A stretch of 64,000 nucleotides of DNA from Sunxiuqinia dokdonensis (GCF_001270965.1 NZ_LGIA01000014.1:1-64000); one strand, 5' to 3'; positions 43,694-51,797 are shown, counted from the first letter of the stretch. Notes: generated by a model not told the origin, from the sequence alone. Numbers and translations: made by a program.

Positions 43694-44272
43694 TCAGATA
43701 TTTCTGAAAATGACCAATCCAATGAAGTAATCTTTGTAGTCGCGTAGTTGCTCACGCAGTTGTTTTAGGGCCAGGCCCATGTGTGTCTCAACAGTTTTCA
43801 CCGACAGGCCGAGCTGGTCCGCAATCTCCTGGTATTTCAGTCCTTGCTCACGGCTAAGCTTGAAAATTTCACGTCGCTTTTCCGGTAAGGATTCAATGCT
43901 GGCGGCAATTTTTTCGGATAAGCCGACTTCCAGAAAATAGTCGGATTCATTCCATTCTCGGTTAAAACGCTCTTTCACATTTTCGGCATGTTTCTCCCGC
44001 ACTTTCGTGTGCTGAATCCAATTCAGGCATTGGTTCTTCACCGCATGAAACAGGTAACTTCTTAAAGAGCGATCGATGTGCAGGCTGTCTCGCTTGCTCC
44101 ACAGGTTGACAAACAAATCCTGGGTAATTTCTTCCGCCTTCGCGTCATCGCCAAGAAATTGGCTGCCAAACAAGCACAACGAAGCATAATAGGTGTTGAA
44201 AATGGTTTCGAAAGCTTCTTCATCGCTTTGCTTCAGCCGGGTCAAAAGGTCGTTGTCGTTGTGCGTATTCAT
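43694..44272 (-). CDS. RNA polymerase ECF sigma-70 factor
   Basis: A 192-residue sigma factor with region 2 (EAFETIFNTYYASLCLFGSQ, AEEITQDLFVNLWSKRD) and region 4 (LPEKRREIFKLSREQGLKYQ, EIADQLGLSVKTVETHMGLA). The type is that usually paired with FecR in Bacteroidota. It heads the leftward operon sigma-FecR-STN protease-STN protein-MG2 protein, whose promoter it probably activates itself. Confidence 0.95.
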   Translation of the reverse strand: MNTHNDNDLLTRLKQSDEEAFETIFNTYYASLCLFGSQFLGDDAKAEEITQDLFVNLWSKRDSLHIDRSLRSYLFHAVKNQCLNWIQHTKVREKHAENVKERFNREWNESDYFLEVGLSEKIAASIESLPEKRREIFKLSREQGLKYQEIADQLGLSVKTVETHMGLALKQLREQLRDYKDYFIGLVIFRNI

Positions 44273-44518
44273 GCTTATTGCCTGTTCAATCTTAAAAAGA
44301 TGCCGGGCTAAGTTATCAAAAAAATAGACGCCCGAATAACAAAGACTTCATTTCCGAACAAAAGATTCTTTCGTTTTTCACGTGGTTTTTGGTTTCAAAC
44401 CAACGATGAGGAAAAAGACGTACTAATTTCGCTTGCCCTTCGTTTTGAATGAAAAGTGCGCCACATGCACTTTTCAGAACAAGATTTCGCTTTCATGTAT
44501 CATCAAAAAATCGATTGT
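44273..44518. other. Divergent intergenic region with partial -7 match
   Basis: The spacer lies between the leftward ECF sigma gene and a rightward small secreted protein. TAATTTCG at 44424-44431 differs from TAnnTTTG by one base and could serve the rightward gene. No recognisable ECF-type autoregulatory promoter could be proposed on the minus strand. Confidence 0.3.
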
Positions 44519-44989
44519 ATGAAAAAATTATTCTTTGGATTGGTTTTCGGATTGCTGGTCTCCGGAGGGCTAGCTGCACAAGATTATAACACGGCCATTG
44601 GCTTAAGGGGTGGTTTTGAGAGTGGATTAACCGTGAAGCATTTTATTGGCGGTGAAGCAGCGCTGGAAGGAATCTTATCCACACGCTGGCATGGGTTCAA
44701 CATCACCGGATTGTATGAAATTCACAACTACCCGTTTGCGGTTGAGGGCTTGTGTTGGTACTACGGTTTTGGCGGTCACCTGGGCTTTTGGGACGGTTAC
44801 AGATCGTCACGATTCGATGAGGATAAAGCTTACACGGTTGTCGGGCTGGATGGTATTTTGGGTTTGGAATACAGTTTTGTCGAGGTTCCCATTTGCCTGA
44901 GCCTCGACTGGAAACCCGCTCTGAATGTGATCGGACACTCCGGTTTTTGGGGTGATGGTGGTGCTCTCTCCATCCGATATGCGTTTTGA
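44519..44989 (+). CDS. Small secreted/outer-membrane beta-rich protein
   Basis: A 156-residue protein with a clear signal peptide (MKKLFFGLVFGLLVSGGLAA, cleavage before QD). The mature part is rich in Gly and aromatic residues with alternating patterns (NTAIGLRGGFESGLTVKHF, HGFNITGLYEIHNYPFAVEG), typical of an 8-strand beta-barrel. It ends in ALSIRYAF with a C-terminal Phe, the usual barrel terminus. The ATG at 44519 is chosen; an upstream start at 44456 would hide the signal peptide. Function unknown. Confidence 0.8.
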   Translation: MKKLFFGLVFGLLVSGGLAAQDYNTAIGLRGGFESGLTVKHFIGGEAALEGILSTRWHGFNITGLYEIHNYPFAVEGLCWYYGFGGHLGFWDGYRSSRFDEDKAYTVVGLDGILGLEYSFVEVPICLSLDWKPALNVIGHSGFWGDGGALSIRYAF

Positions 44990-45011
44990 GGGAATATTTT
45001 TAAAGAATTTC

Positions 45012-45041
45012 TTTGAGCTCAGAAAATTTCCATTAATTTTG
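45012..45041 (+). promoter_or_regulatory. Promoter of tRNA-Leu
   Basis: TTTG (45012-45015) and TAATTTTG (45034-45041) match the Bacteroidota -33 and -7 elements with 18 bp between them. Transcription would begin a few bases before the mature tRNA at 45056. Confidence 0.7.
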
Positions 45042-45055
45042 CATCGCTAATTCAA

Positions 45056-45139
45056 GCCCGGGTGGCGGAATTGGTAGACGCGCTGGATTCAAAATCCAGT
45101 TCTGGCAACAGAGTGCGGGTTCGATTCCCGCCCCGGGTA
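45056..45139 (+). tRNA. tRNA-Leu (anticodon CAA)
   Basis: An 84-nt class II tRNA. The acceptor stem is GCCCGGG with CCCGGGT (G-U at the first pair) and discriminator A. The D arm is in GGCGGAATTGGTAGACGCGC. The anticodon stem CTGGA/TCCAG encloses the loop TTCAAAA with anticodon CAA, reading TTG codons. A long variable arm (TTCTGGCAACAGA) and the T arm with GTTCGATTC follow. The 3' CCA is not encoded. A promoter and a terminator flank it tightly, so it is a monocistronic tRNA gene. Confidence 0.97.
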
Positions 45140-45141
45140 CT

Positions 45142-45183
45142 AAAAACCCTCTCAAACGCTTGTTTTGAGAGGGTTTTTGTTTT
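45142..45183 (+). terminator. Terminator after tRNA-Leu
   Basis: AAAAACCCTCTCAAA pairs with TTTGAGAGGGTTTTT around ACGCTTGT, followed by further T residues. It starts a few bases after the tRNA end. Confidence 0.92.
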
Positions 45184-45350
45184 TTGATGATCGTAGAATT
45201 GTGCCGAATTAGTGTTTCGGACAAATGGCGATACAACCAGTACCAGGAACTTCTACCTGGTAAAATCGTGACTTTTCTTCAGTTTTAGACCGGTTTTTTC
45301 TTTGTTTTTTTTAACCTTTACGGCGATTTCAAAAATATAAACCAACTAAA

Positions 45351-45404
45351 CCTGCTTGGACAGACTTGGGGTTCACCCCGTTTTTTCGTCTGTATCAACG
45401 CAGG
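45351..45404 (+). promoter_or_regulatory. Structured leader upstream of GH76 gene (possible attenuator)
   Basis: A nested hairpin can be drawn: outer CCTGC/GCAGG, then TTG/CAA, then ACAGAC/GTCTGT, with an inner GGGG-TTCA-CCCC stem followed by GTTTTTTC. The inner stem plus T-run looks like a compact intrinsic terminator, while the outer pairing would bury the T-run. It ends 17 bp before the GH76 start codon, so it could be an attenuator or a translation-controlling leader (inference). It matches no riboswitch class I know. Confidence 0.45.
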
Positions 45405-45421
45405 CCTAATATTTCTTTCAG

Positions 45422-46864
45422 ATGAAGCTATACACCTCGATGATCGTTGCCTGTATGTTGGCCCTTATGTGGATTACAGCATGCGGCACAACAACCAACC
45501 AAAGCCAGGGCAATCAGCCGGCGAAGAACAATCTTTCAGAACAAAACCTTTTGCGTGCCATTGAACTTGCTGACAACGCCCTGTCGGCCCACTTTACCCG
45601 CGAAGGCATGGCCATGGCCCGCTACTACAACCCTTACACGGATGTTCGATCCAAAGAGACCGGAAGCGTATGGATGTACACCGCCGCTATCGAAGCGGTC
45701 AATGCCATTCTACATGCCCTCCAGCTGCAGCAGGAGCATGGCAACTCTAAGCTTTACCAAGCGCATTTTGACCGCTATGCCGACGTGCTGAATCAGCTGT
45801 ATCAGGGTGCCGATTATTATCTGGGAACTTTCGAGCTGGTGTCCTACACACAGACCAAGGCTTGGTCGGTGTATGGGGTTCACCGGGCTGCAAACAAAGG
45901 TGAGGCCAAAGTAGCGGGCATCGAAAATGTGTATGACGACCAGATGTGGCTGGTACGCGAGTTGCTCGAAGCGTATAAGCTCACCAACAACAAAGCTTAT
46001 TTGGAGAAAGCGGAATACCTCACCGAATATGTGCTCGACGGGTGGGACTGCACGCGCGATGCCAATGGCGAAGAGCGTGGTGGGATTACCTGGGGGCCGG
46101 GTTATGTCTCCAAACATTCGTGTAGCAACGGGCCCATGGTGAGCCCTTTGGTGTGGTTGCATGAGCTGTATAAAGAGAAAGATGATGAAATCACCCACCG
46201 CTACATTGATGCAGCGGATGGCAAAACCCGTAAAACAAGCCAGGTGAAAAAGAGTGACTATTACTTGCAGTTTGCTCAAAAAATATACGACTGGCAAAAG
46301 AAACACCTGTTGCGGGCCGATGGCGTGTACGATGATATGATGGGTGGCTGCTCGCCACGAAATCCACAGACCGAAACGGTTGATGGCGTGACTTACCGGC
46401 AGGGCATCGTTTGTCGCGACCGCGTGGGACCGGCTTTCACCTACAACAGCGGGACCATGCTTTCGGGTGCTGCCGACCTGTACCGGGCAACGGGCGATCA
46501 GCAATATCGGAAGGATTCCGAAAAACTGTCGGATGCCAGTTTCGCTTACTTTGCCAAAGCCGGCGAAGACCTGCCCGGTCATTATACCTACGACATCGGC
46601 GGTTTCAGAAATTGGTTCAACGGAGTACTCATGCGTGGTTACGTCGATCTGTATCCAACCGTTAAAAAGGTCGACGATTATATTCATACTTTTCAGCAAA
46701 ACCTCGACTATGGTTACGAAAATTTCCTGTATAAGGGCATTCTCCCAACCAATTTGTTGAAAGGTTGGAAAGACGACCAAAACGAAAACCAGACCGAGGG
46801 CATGTTCAGCTTTACCTTTGCTGCCGAATATGCAGTACTATCTCGATATGAACTGGAGAAATAA
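45422..46864 (+). CDS. GH76 endo-alpha-1,6-mannanase lipoprotein
   Basis: A 480-residue glycoside hydrolase family 76 protein with a lipoprotein signal peptide (lipobox ITAC, Cys21 as the lipidated residue), so it is likely surface or periplasm-anchored. The (alpha/alpha)6 fold landmarks include SVWMYTAAIEAVNA, the catalytic Asp172-Asp173 pair in IENVYDDQMWLVRELLEAYK, GGITWGPG and FTYNSGTMLSGAADLYRATG. The family cleaves the alpha-1,6-mannan backbone of fungal cell-wall mannan. It is followed after 18 bp by a GH92 gene, forming a mannan-degradation cluster that lacks SusC/SusD. Confidence 0.92.
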   Translation: MKLYTSMIVACMLALMWITACGTTTNQSQGNQPAKNNLSEQNLLRAIELADNALSAHFTREGMAMARYYNPYTDVRSKETGSVWMYTAAIEAVNAILHALQLQQEHGNSKLYQAHFDRYADVLNQLYQGADYYLGTFELVSYTQTKAWSVYGVHRAANKGEAKVAGIENVYDDQMWLVRELLEAYKLTNNKAYLEKAEYLTEYVLDGWDCTRDANGEERGGITWGPGYVSKHSCSNGPMVSPLVWLHELYKEKDDEITHRYIDAADGKTRKTSQVKKSDYYLQFAQKIYDWQKKHLLRADGVYDDMMGGCSPRNPQTETVDGVTYRQGIVCRDRVGPAFTYNSGTMLSGAADLYRATGDQQYRKDSEKLSDASFAYFAKAGEDLPGHYTYDIGGFRNWFNGVLMRGYVDLYPTVKKVDDYIHTFQQNLDYGYENFLYKGILPTNLLKGWKDDQNENQTEGMFSFTFAAEYAVLSRYELEK

Positions 46865-46882
46865 AAAATAAAGGAATTAAAG

Positions 46883-49165
46883 ATGAAGAAGAAGATTGGA
46901 TTTTTAGGCGCCTTGATGATGTTGAGCTTCGTGCTCAAAGTGAACGCACAGGACTTTGACCCGGTGAGCTATGTCAGCACATTGGTGGGCACCAATTCGA
47001 AATATGAACTTTCAACAGGCAATACTTACCCGGCCATTGCTCTTCCCTGGGGCATGAATTTTTGGTCGCCCCAAACCGGAAAGATGGGCGATGGGTGGAT
47101 GTACCAGTACACCGCCGACAAAATCAGGGGATTCAAGCAAACCCACCAGCCCAGCCCCTGGATGAACGACTACGGCCAGTTCTCTATCATGCCCATCACC
47201 GGAAAGGCTGTTTTTAACGAGGACGAACGGGCCAGCTGGTTTTCGCATAAGGCCGAAGTGGCCAAACCTTATTACTACCGGGTCTATTTGGCCGATCATG
47301 ATGTAACAACCGAGATCACCCCCACCGAACGGGCAGCCATGTTCCGTTTCACCTTTCCCAACAGCGACCATTCGTTTGTGGTTACCGACGCGTTTGACAA
47401 AGGTTCATTCGTAAAAATCATTCCTGAAGAAAACAAAATTGTAGGTTACACCACCCGAAACAGCGGCGGTGTGCCCGACAACTTCAAGAATTACTTTGTC
47501 ATCGTTTTCGACAAGCCCTTTACCTATTTTTCAACGGTAAAAGATGGCGAGATCACCGAGGGTGAAAAAGCATTCGAGGGCAACCATGCCGGAGCCATTA
47601 TCGGTTTTTCAACCGTCAACGACGAGCAGGTGCACGCCCGCGTGGCTTCATCGTTCATCAGCGAAGAGCAGGCCATGTTGAACCTGAAAGAATTGGGCGA
47701 CGACAGTTTCGACGAGATTGCCGGCAAGGGAAAAGCACGCTGGAACGAGGTGCTGGGAAAAATCAGGGTCGAAGACGACAACATCGACAACCTGCGCACT
47801 TTTTATTCCAACTTGTACCGCACGGTCTTGTTCCCCCGGAATCTTTCGGAAATTGATGCCGATGGAAACATCATGCATTACAGCCCATACAACGGGCAGG
47901 TGCTGCCGGGCTACCTATTCACCGACACGGGTTTCTGGGATACCTTCCGCAGTTTGTTTCCTTTCCTGAATTTTGTTTATCCTTCAGAAAATGAGAAAAT
48001 GCAGGAAGGTTTGGCAAACGCCTACAAAGAAAGTGGCTTCCTTCCCGAATGGGCCAGCCCGGGGCACCGCAACATTATGGTGGGCAACAATTCGGCTTCG
48101 GTGGTAGCCGATGCCTGGTTGAAAGGCTTGCGAGGTTATGATATTGAGACCCTGTGGGAAGCCCTGAAACACGGTGCCAACCATGTGCATCCAACTGTTG
48201 CCGCCTCGGGAAGAACCGGCTACGAGCAATACAACCAATACGGATACATTCCCAACGATGTGAAAATTAGCCAGAATGTGGCTCGTACCCTGGAGTATGC
48301 CTACAACGACTGGACCATCTATCGTTTGGGAAAAGCGCTGAATAAACCGCAAAGCGAGATTGACATTTATGCGCAGCGGGCCATGAACTACAAAAACCTG
48401 TACAACCCAAAAAATAAGCTCATGGCTGGCCGGGCGTCCGACGGCTCTTTTTCTGATTCGTTTAAACCGACAGACTGGAGTCGCGATTTTACAGAAGGAA
48501 ACAGCTGGCACTATTCCTGGTCGGTTTTTCACGATCCGGCGGGACTCATGGATTTGATGGGCGGACGAAAAGAATTTGTCAACATGCTCGATTCGGTCTT
48601 TATCATCCCCGGATCGCGCGGAATGGACAGCCGCTCGATGATTCACGAAATGCGCGAAATGCAGGTCATGGACATGGGACAGTACGCCCACGGCAACCAG
48701 CCCATTCAACACATGGTTTACCTGTATAACTATGCCGGAGAGCCCTGGAAGTCGCAGTATTGGGCGCGCGAAATTATGGACAAGCTTTACGCGGCAACCC
48801 CCGATGGCTACTGTGGCGACGAAGATAACGGGCAAACATCCGCCTGGTACGTGTTCTCCTCCCTCGGATTTTATTCGGTGTGCCCGGGAAGCAACGAGTA
48901 CATCATCGGATCGCCTTTGTTCAAATCAGTGAAAATTGAATTGGAAAATGGCCAGGAGGTCAGCATCCGGGCAAAAGGCAACTCAAAGGAGAATCGCTAC
49001 ATCAACAGCATGAAACTCAACGGAAAAAAATACAGCAAGAATTACCTGACCCACGAGGATTTGATGAAAGGGGCAAAAATCAGTTTCGAAATGAGCGCGC
49101 AGCCAAACACGAACCGGGGAACCGGGGCGGCAGACTTTCCCTATTCGTTTTCAAACAAAAAATAG
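46883..49165 (+). CDS. GH92 family alpha-mannosidase-like enzyme with Gln at the general-acid position
   Basis: A 760-residue secreted protein (signal peptide 1-22, VNAQ) of the Ca2+-dependent GH92 family. The N-terminal beta-sandwich carries STLVGTNS, GNTYPAIALPWGMNFWSPQT and GFKQTHQPSPWMNDYG. The (alpha/alpha)6 catalytic domain has TGFWDTFRS, SPGHRNIMVGNNSASVVADAW, HGNQPIQHMVYLYNYAG and GDEDNGQTSAWYVFSSLGFY. In most GH92 enzymes the third motif reads HGNEP with Glu as catalytic acid; here it is Gln606. The base region Asp646/Asp648 is retained. From memory, a Gln at this site occurs in GH92 enzymes that act on mannose-phosphate linkages. An ordinary exo-mannosidase role remains possible. 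Confidence 0.9.
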   Translation: MKKKIGFLGALMMLSFVLKVNAQDFDPVSYVSTLVGTNSKYELSTGNTYPAIALPWGMNFWSPQTGKMGDGWMYQYTADKIRGFKQTHQPSPWMNDYGQFSIMPITGKAVFNEDERASWFSHKAEVAKPYYYRVYLADHDVTTEITPTERAAMFRFTFPNSDHSFVVTDAFDKGSFVKIIPEENKIVGYTTRNSGGVPDNFKNYFVIVFDKPFTYFSTVKDGEITEGEKAFEGNHAGAIIGFSTVNDEQVHARVASSFISEEQAMLNLKELGDDSFDEIAGKGKARWNEVLGKIRVEDDNIDNLRTFYSNLYRTVLFPRNLSEIDADGNIMHYSPYNGQVLPGYLFTDTGFWDTFRSLFPFLNFVYPSENEKMQEGLANAYKESGFLPEWASPGHRNIMVGNNSASVVADAWLKGLRGYDIETLWEALKHGANHVHPTVAASGRTGYEQYNQYGYIPNDVKISQNVARTLEYAYNDWTIYRLGKALNKPQSEIDIYAQRAMNYKNLYNPKNKLMAGRASDGSFSDSFKPTDWSRDFTEGNSWHYSWSVFHDPAGLMDLMGGRKEFVNMLDSVFIIPGSRGMDSRSMIHEMREMQVMDMGQYAHGNQPIQHMVYLYNYAGEPWKSQYWAREIMDKLYAATPDGYCGDEDNGQTSAWYVFSSLGFYSVCPGSNEYIIGSPLFKSVKIELENGQEVSIRAKGNSKENRYINSMKLNGKKYSKNYLTHEDLMKGAKISFEMSAQPNTNRGTGAADFPYSFSNKK

Positions 49166-49249
49166 GGCACGAAAAAGCGAAATCAACTCGAATCCCTCGC
49201 CTTGAAAACCCGAATACGGATAAGATCAAACGATTTAAAACGACCTAAA

Positions 49250-50167
49250 ATGAAAAGAATTCTTTTTTTGTGTTTCGTGCTTGTGGCCGTCACTTGTGGC
49301 GCCCAAACCGGAGAAATGACGGTGGCGTCTTTCAATATTCGTTACAACAACCCCGCTGATGCGAACCAGGGAAATGGCTGGGAGCGCCGCGCCCCGGTTG
49401 TTTGTGATTTAATCCGCTTTCACAATTTCGAAGTCTTTGGCGCGCAGGAAGTCCTGCATGACCAACTGCTCGATCTGCTAAATGGCCTGCCCGACTACGA
49501 TTACGTGGGTGTGGGGCGCGACGATGGCCAAACCAAGGGCGAATATGCACCCATCTTCTTTCTGAAAGAAAAGTTCGAAGTGGTTGAATCGGGCCATTTC
49601 TGGCTGTCCGACATCACCGACCGGCCCAACAAGGGCTGGGATGCTGCCTTGCCCCGAATCTGCACCTGGGCCAGGCTGAAAAACCGCGAATCCGGCTTCA
49701 GGTTCTTCTTCTTCAACCTGCACATGGATCATGTGGGGGTGGAGGCCCGGAAGAACAGCGCCAAGCTGGTGCTGAAAAAGATAAGCGAAATGTGTGGCGA
49801 TCAACCCGTAATTTTGGCAGGAGATTTCAATGTCGATCAGCACAGCGCCAATTATGCCGTCTTGGAAGAATCAGACCTGTTGAACGATGCCTACGAAGTG
49901 GCCGGGGTGCGCTATGCACTCAATGGGACGTTCAATAATTTTAAGCCCGATATGAAAACCGACTCCCGCATCGATCACGTGTTTGTCAGTCCGTTCTTCA
50001 CCGTCGAGCGGTATGGCGTGCTCACCGATACCTACCGGACCGAAATCGAAGGTAGCGAGGCACAGCAATCGGGGAATTTCCCGAAAGAAGTATCGCTGAC
50101 CAGGTATGTTGCCCGCACCCCTTCCGACCATTTCCCGGTGAAAGTCATATTGAGTTTCGAGGAATAA
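49250..50167 (+). CDS. Secreted endonuclease/exonuclease/phosphatase family protein
   Basis: A 305-residue protein with a signal peptide (1-18, TCGAQ). The EEP fold is marked by [20 protein letters not shown] (metal ligand Glu67), [29 protein letters not shown] and TPSDHFPV. Members act on phosphodiesters or phosphomonoesters of nucleic acids, lipids or sugars. It is 84 bp after GH92 and on the same strand. In Bacteroides mannan loci an EEP protein has been described as removing phosphate from mannose-6-phosphate residues (recollection, not verified), making that role plausible. The ATG at 49250 gives the signal peptide; the frame reaches a TTG 16 codons earlier. Confidence 0.88.
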   Translation: MKRILFLCFVLVAVTCGAQTGEMTVASFNIRYNNPADANQGNGWERRAPVVCDLIRFHNFEVFGAQEVLHDQLLDLLNGLPDYDYVGVGRDDGQTKGEYAPIFFLKEKFEVVESGHFWLSDITDRPNKGWDAALPRICTWARLKNRESGFRFFFFNLHMDHVGVEARKNSAKLVLKKISEMCGDQPVILAGDFNVDQHSANYAVLEESDLLNDAYEVAGVRYALNGTFNNFKPDMKTDSRIDHVFVSPFFTVERYGVLTDTYRTEIEGSEAQQSGNFPKEVSLTRYVARTPSDHFPVKVILSFEE

Positions 50168-50638
50168 CCGGTCGCACAGGCCCTCAGCCAAGGCCTGTGC
50201 CCGGTCATTACCGCACCTGCCATGGTCCGCCATGGCCCAAATCAAGTCCGGTCTGGCTCTGCTTCACCCGCAACACCTCCTGCTTGGCAACGGGCGCTTA
50301 TTGCTCGGCACGGAGGACTTATTGCTTGACACCGAGCACTTATTGCTTGGCACCGGGCGCTTATTGCTTGGCACCGAGCGCTTATTGCTTGACACCGGGC
50401 GCTTATTGCTTGGCACCGAGCGCTTATTGCTTGGCACCGAGCGCTTATTGCTTGACAAGGAGGACTTAATGCTTGAATTTTGAAGGATTACATCGTAATT
50501 TTGATGAATAACTTTCTTTGAATCATTATTTTCGACACCTTTAATTCCGTCTTTACTTTGTTGTGCATGCAACATAATCCAGGCTTTACAGGTATCACGT
50601 TCATAGAAACGTTTGTCAAAAACTCAAAATCAAACACC
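50168..50638. other. Intergenic region with hairpin and 21-bp tandem repeats, 471 bp
   Basis: Just after the EEP gene a GC-rich hairpin (GCACAGGCC with GGCCTGTGC at 50174-50200, extended by ACCGG/CCGGT) lacks a T-run. Next comes the tandem repeat array described separately. The last 150 bp leads to the acidic hypothetical gene and contains TTACTTTG (about 50548), one base from TAnnTTTG. Confidence 0.5.
50277..50483 (+). repeat. 21-bp tandem repeat array (about 9.8 copies)
   Basis: Nine full and one partial copy of a 21-bp unit starting TTATTGCTTG. The units differ at a few set positions (GGCACC or GACACC; GAGCGC or GGGCGC), and the first, second, third, ninth and tenth are the most diverged. 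As 21 is a multiple of three, all frames stay open. One frame would encode an 83-residue protein from 50232 with heptads LLLGTER and LLLDTGR. Either it is a minisatellite that produces chance open frames, or a small leucine-heptad protein; no RBS, signal or domain supports the latter. Confidence 0.9.
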
Positions 50639-51250
50639 ATGGATGGCGAAGAATTATATTGGTTTTTCAAAAACTTCGAAGACGATATGAAAGCCATGAA
50701 AGCTGTGGACGAAGCATTTCACGCCAAGCTTTCCCAAGCGCTTTTCGACCTGGTCTTCGCTTACTGGCCCGAGTGGGAAGAATACCGGGAACAGATGGCG
50801 GATCGCTTGCGCGAGCTGGCAGAGCGGTATTCCAACAAAACCATGGAAGGCCTGAATTTTGTCGACTACCATTTACGAAGAGACGAGCCGGTTAAAAATA
50901 TAAACCCAATCCCCAAACCCCTGTCGGCAGCAAATGCAGAGGCTAAGGTGCAAGAGTTTTTCGCCGAATTTCCGGATGTTCCCATCGAAGAGTGGCGAAG
51001 CGTTGTTTGGGAAGACTTTGAAGATGAGATGCGCGCTGACCACTTTGTCCATCGTATTCACAAGCTCATGAAAGAGATCGTCGTGGAATTCTACCTCGAT
51101 CCGATCCTGAAGTTTGAGCCCGAGCACCTGCTGCTGCTGGACGATTACCTCTACATGATGGGCGCCTATTGCTTTTCCGATGCTGTATACGAGCTGGAAT
51201 ATGACGCGGAACAGGAAAAAAATCCATCCAATCCCGCTGATGAAGCTTAA
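50639..51250 (+). CDS. Hypothetical acidic helical protein
   Basis: A 203-residue acidic protein, predicted mainly helical, with no signal peptide or membrane segment. Sequences such as WFFKNFEDDMKAMKAVDEAF, LVFAYWPEWEEYREQMADRL and IEEWRSVVWEDFEDEM are rich in Trp, Glu and Asp. The family is not recognised. The ATG at 50639 (MDGEELYW) is chosen because the 27 codons upstream look like leader DNA. The protein may bind a partner. It is followed 76 bp later by a single-domain response regulator. Confidence 0.75.
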   Translation: MDGEELYWFFKNFEDDMKAMKAVDEAFHAKLSQALFDLVFAYWPEWEEYREQMADRLRELAERYSNKTMEGLNFVDYHLRRDEPVKNINPIPKPLSAANAEAKVQEFFAEFPDVPIEEWRSVVWEDFEDEMRADHFVHRIHKLMKEIVVEFYLDPILKFEPEHLLLLDDYLYMMGAYCFSDAVYELEYDAEQEKNPSNPADEA

Positions 51251-51288
51251 AATTACAATCGGCTATGGTATTTACGTAAATCTTTCAA

Positions 51289-51296
51289 TATCTTTG
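51289..51296 (+). promoter_or_regulatory. Promoter -7 element for the response regulator
   Basis: TATCTTTG is an exact TAnnTTTG match 30 bp before the ATG at 51327. No clear -33 element is present. Confidence 0.45.
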
Positions 51297-51326
51297 GTTG
51301 ACCAACAGAGATTTAATCTAGAAGAA

Positions 51327-51701
51327 ATGACGATAGTTGATAACCCCAGAATTCTTATTGCAGAGGACGTTGAGTCAAATTATTTGTACTTAAGCGCTGT
51401 ACTGAGCAAGATTAAGGCAAAAATATTTTGGGCAAAAAATGGCAAGGAAGCGGTCGATCTTTTCAAGAAGGAAACGATTGATTTGATTTTGATGGACCTG
51501 CAAATGCCCGAAATGAACGGCTATGAGGCCACCCGAATCATCAAAGGCTTGAATCCGGATATGCCAATCGTTGCGCAAACAGCCTTTGCCATGTCTGATG
51601 ATCGCGAAAAAGCGCTGGAAGCAGGATGCGATGATTACCTGGCCAAACCCATCAAATCAAAAGATCTTCTGAATACCGTGGAAAAATTCATTCACGTATA
51701 G
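51327..51701 (+). CDS. Single-domain response regulator
   Basis: A 124-residue receiver domain with no output domain. The acidic pocket is in RILIAEDVESN, phosphoacceptor Asp57 is in LILMDLQMPEMNGYEAT, the switch Thr is in VAQTAFAM and the Lys is in DDYLAKPI. The LMDLQMPEMNGYEATR signature is that of receivers derived from hybrid histidine kinases. The ATG at 51327 is chosen because a -7 element lies just upstream; the frame remains open for 49 more codons inside the preceding gene. No cognate kinase is adjacent. Confidence 0.9.
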   Translation: MTIVDNPRILIAEDVESNYLYLSAVLSKIKAKIFWAKNGKEAVDLFKKETIDLILMDLQMPEMNGYEATRIIKGLNPDMPIVAQTAFAMSDDREKALEAGCDDYLAKPIKSKDLLNTVEKFIHV

Positions 51702-51727
51702 TTTTTACGTGGTTGACGACATACGTA

Positions 51728-51763
51728 AGGCGTTCATTTCTTTCAAGAGTGAGCGCTTTTTTG
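51728..51763 (+). terminator. Terminator after the response regulator
   Basis: GCGTTCA pairs with TGAGCGC (one G-U) around a 13-nt loop, followed by six T. It lies 27 bp after the stop. Confidence 0.7.
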
Positions 51764-51797
51764 TAATGTATCCAGTCAATCAAGACTCATGATTTAT

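Noticed and set aside
50277-50483. CRISPR array
   Set aside because: The units are directly adjacent 21-bp copies with no unique spacers and there are no cas genes nearby.
50197-50575. Several overlapping open frames on both strands across the repeat array
   Set aside because: A 21-bp period keeps frames open by arithmetic; none has a start context, signal peptide or domain. Treated as repeat DNA.
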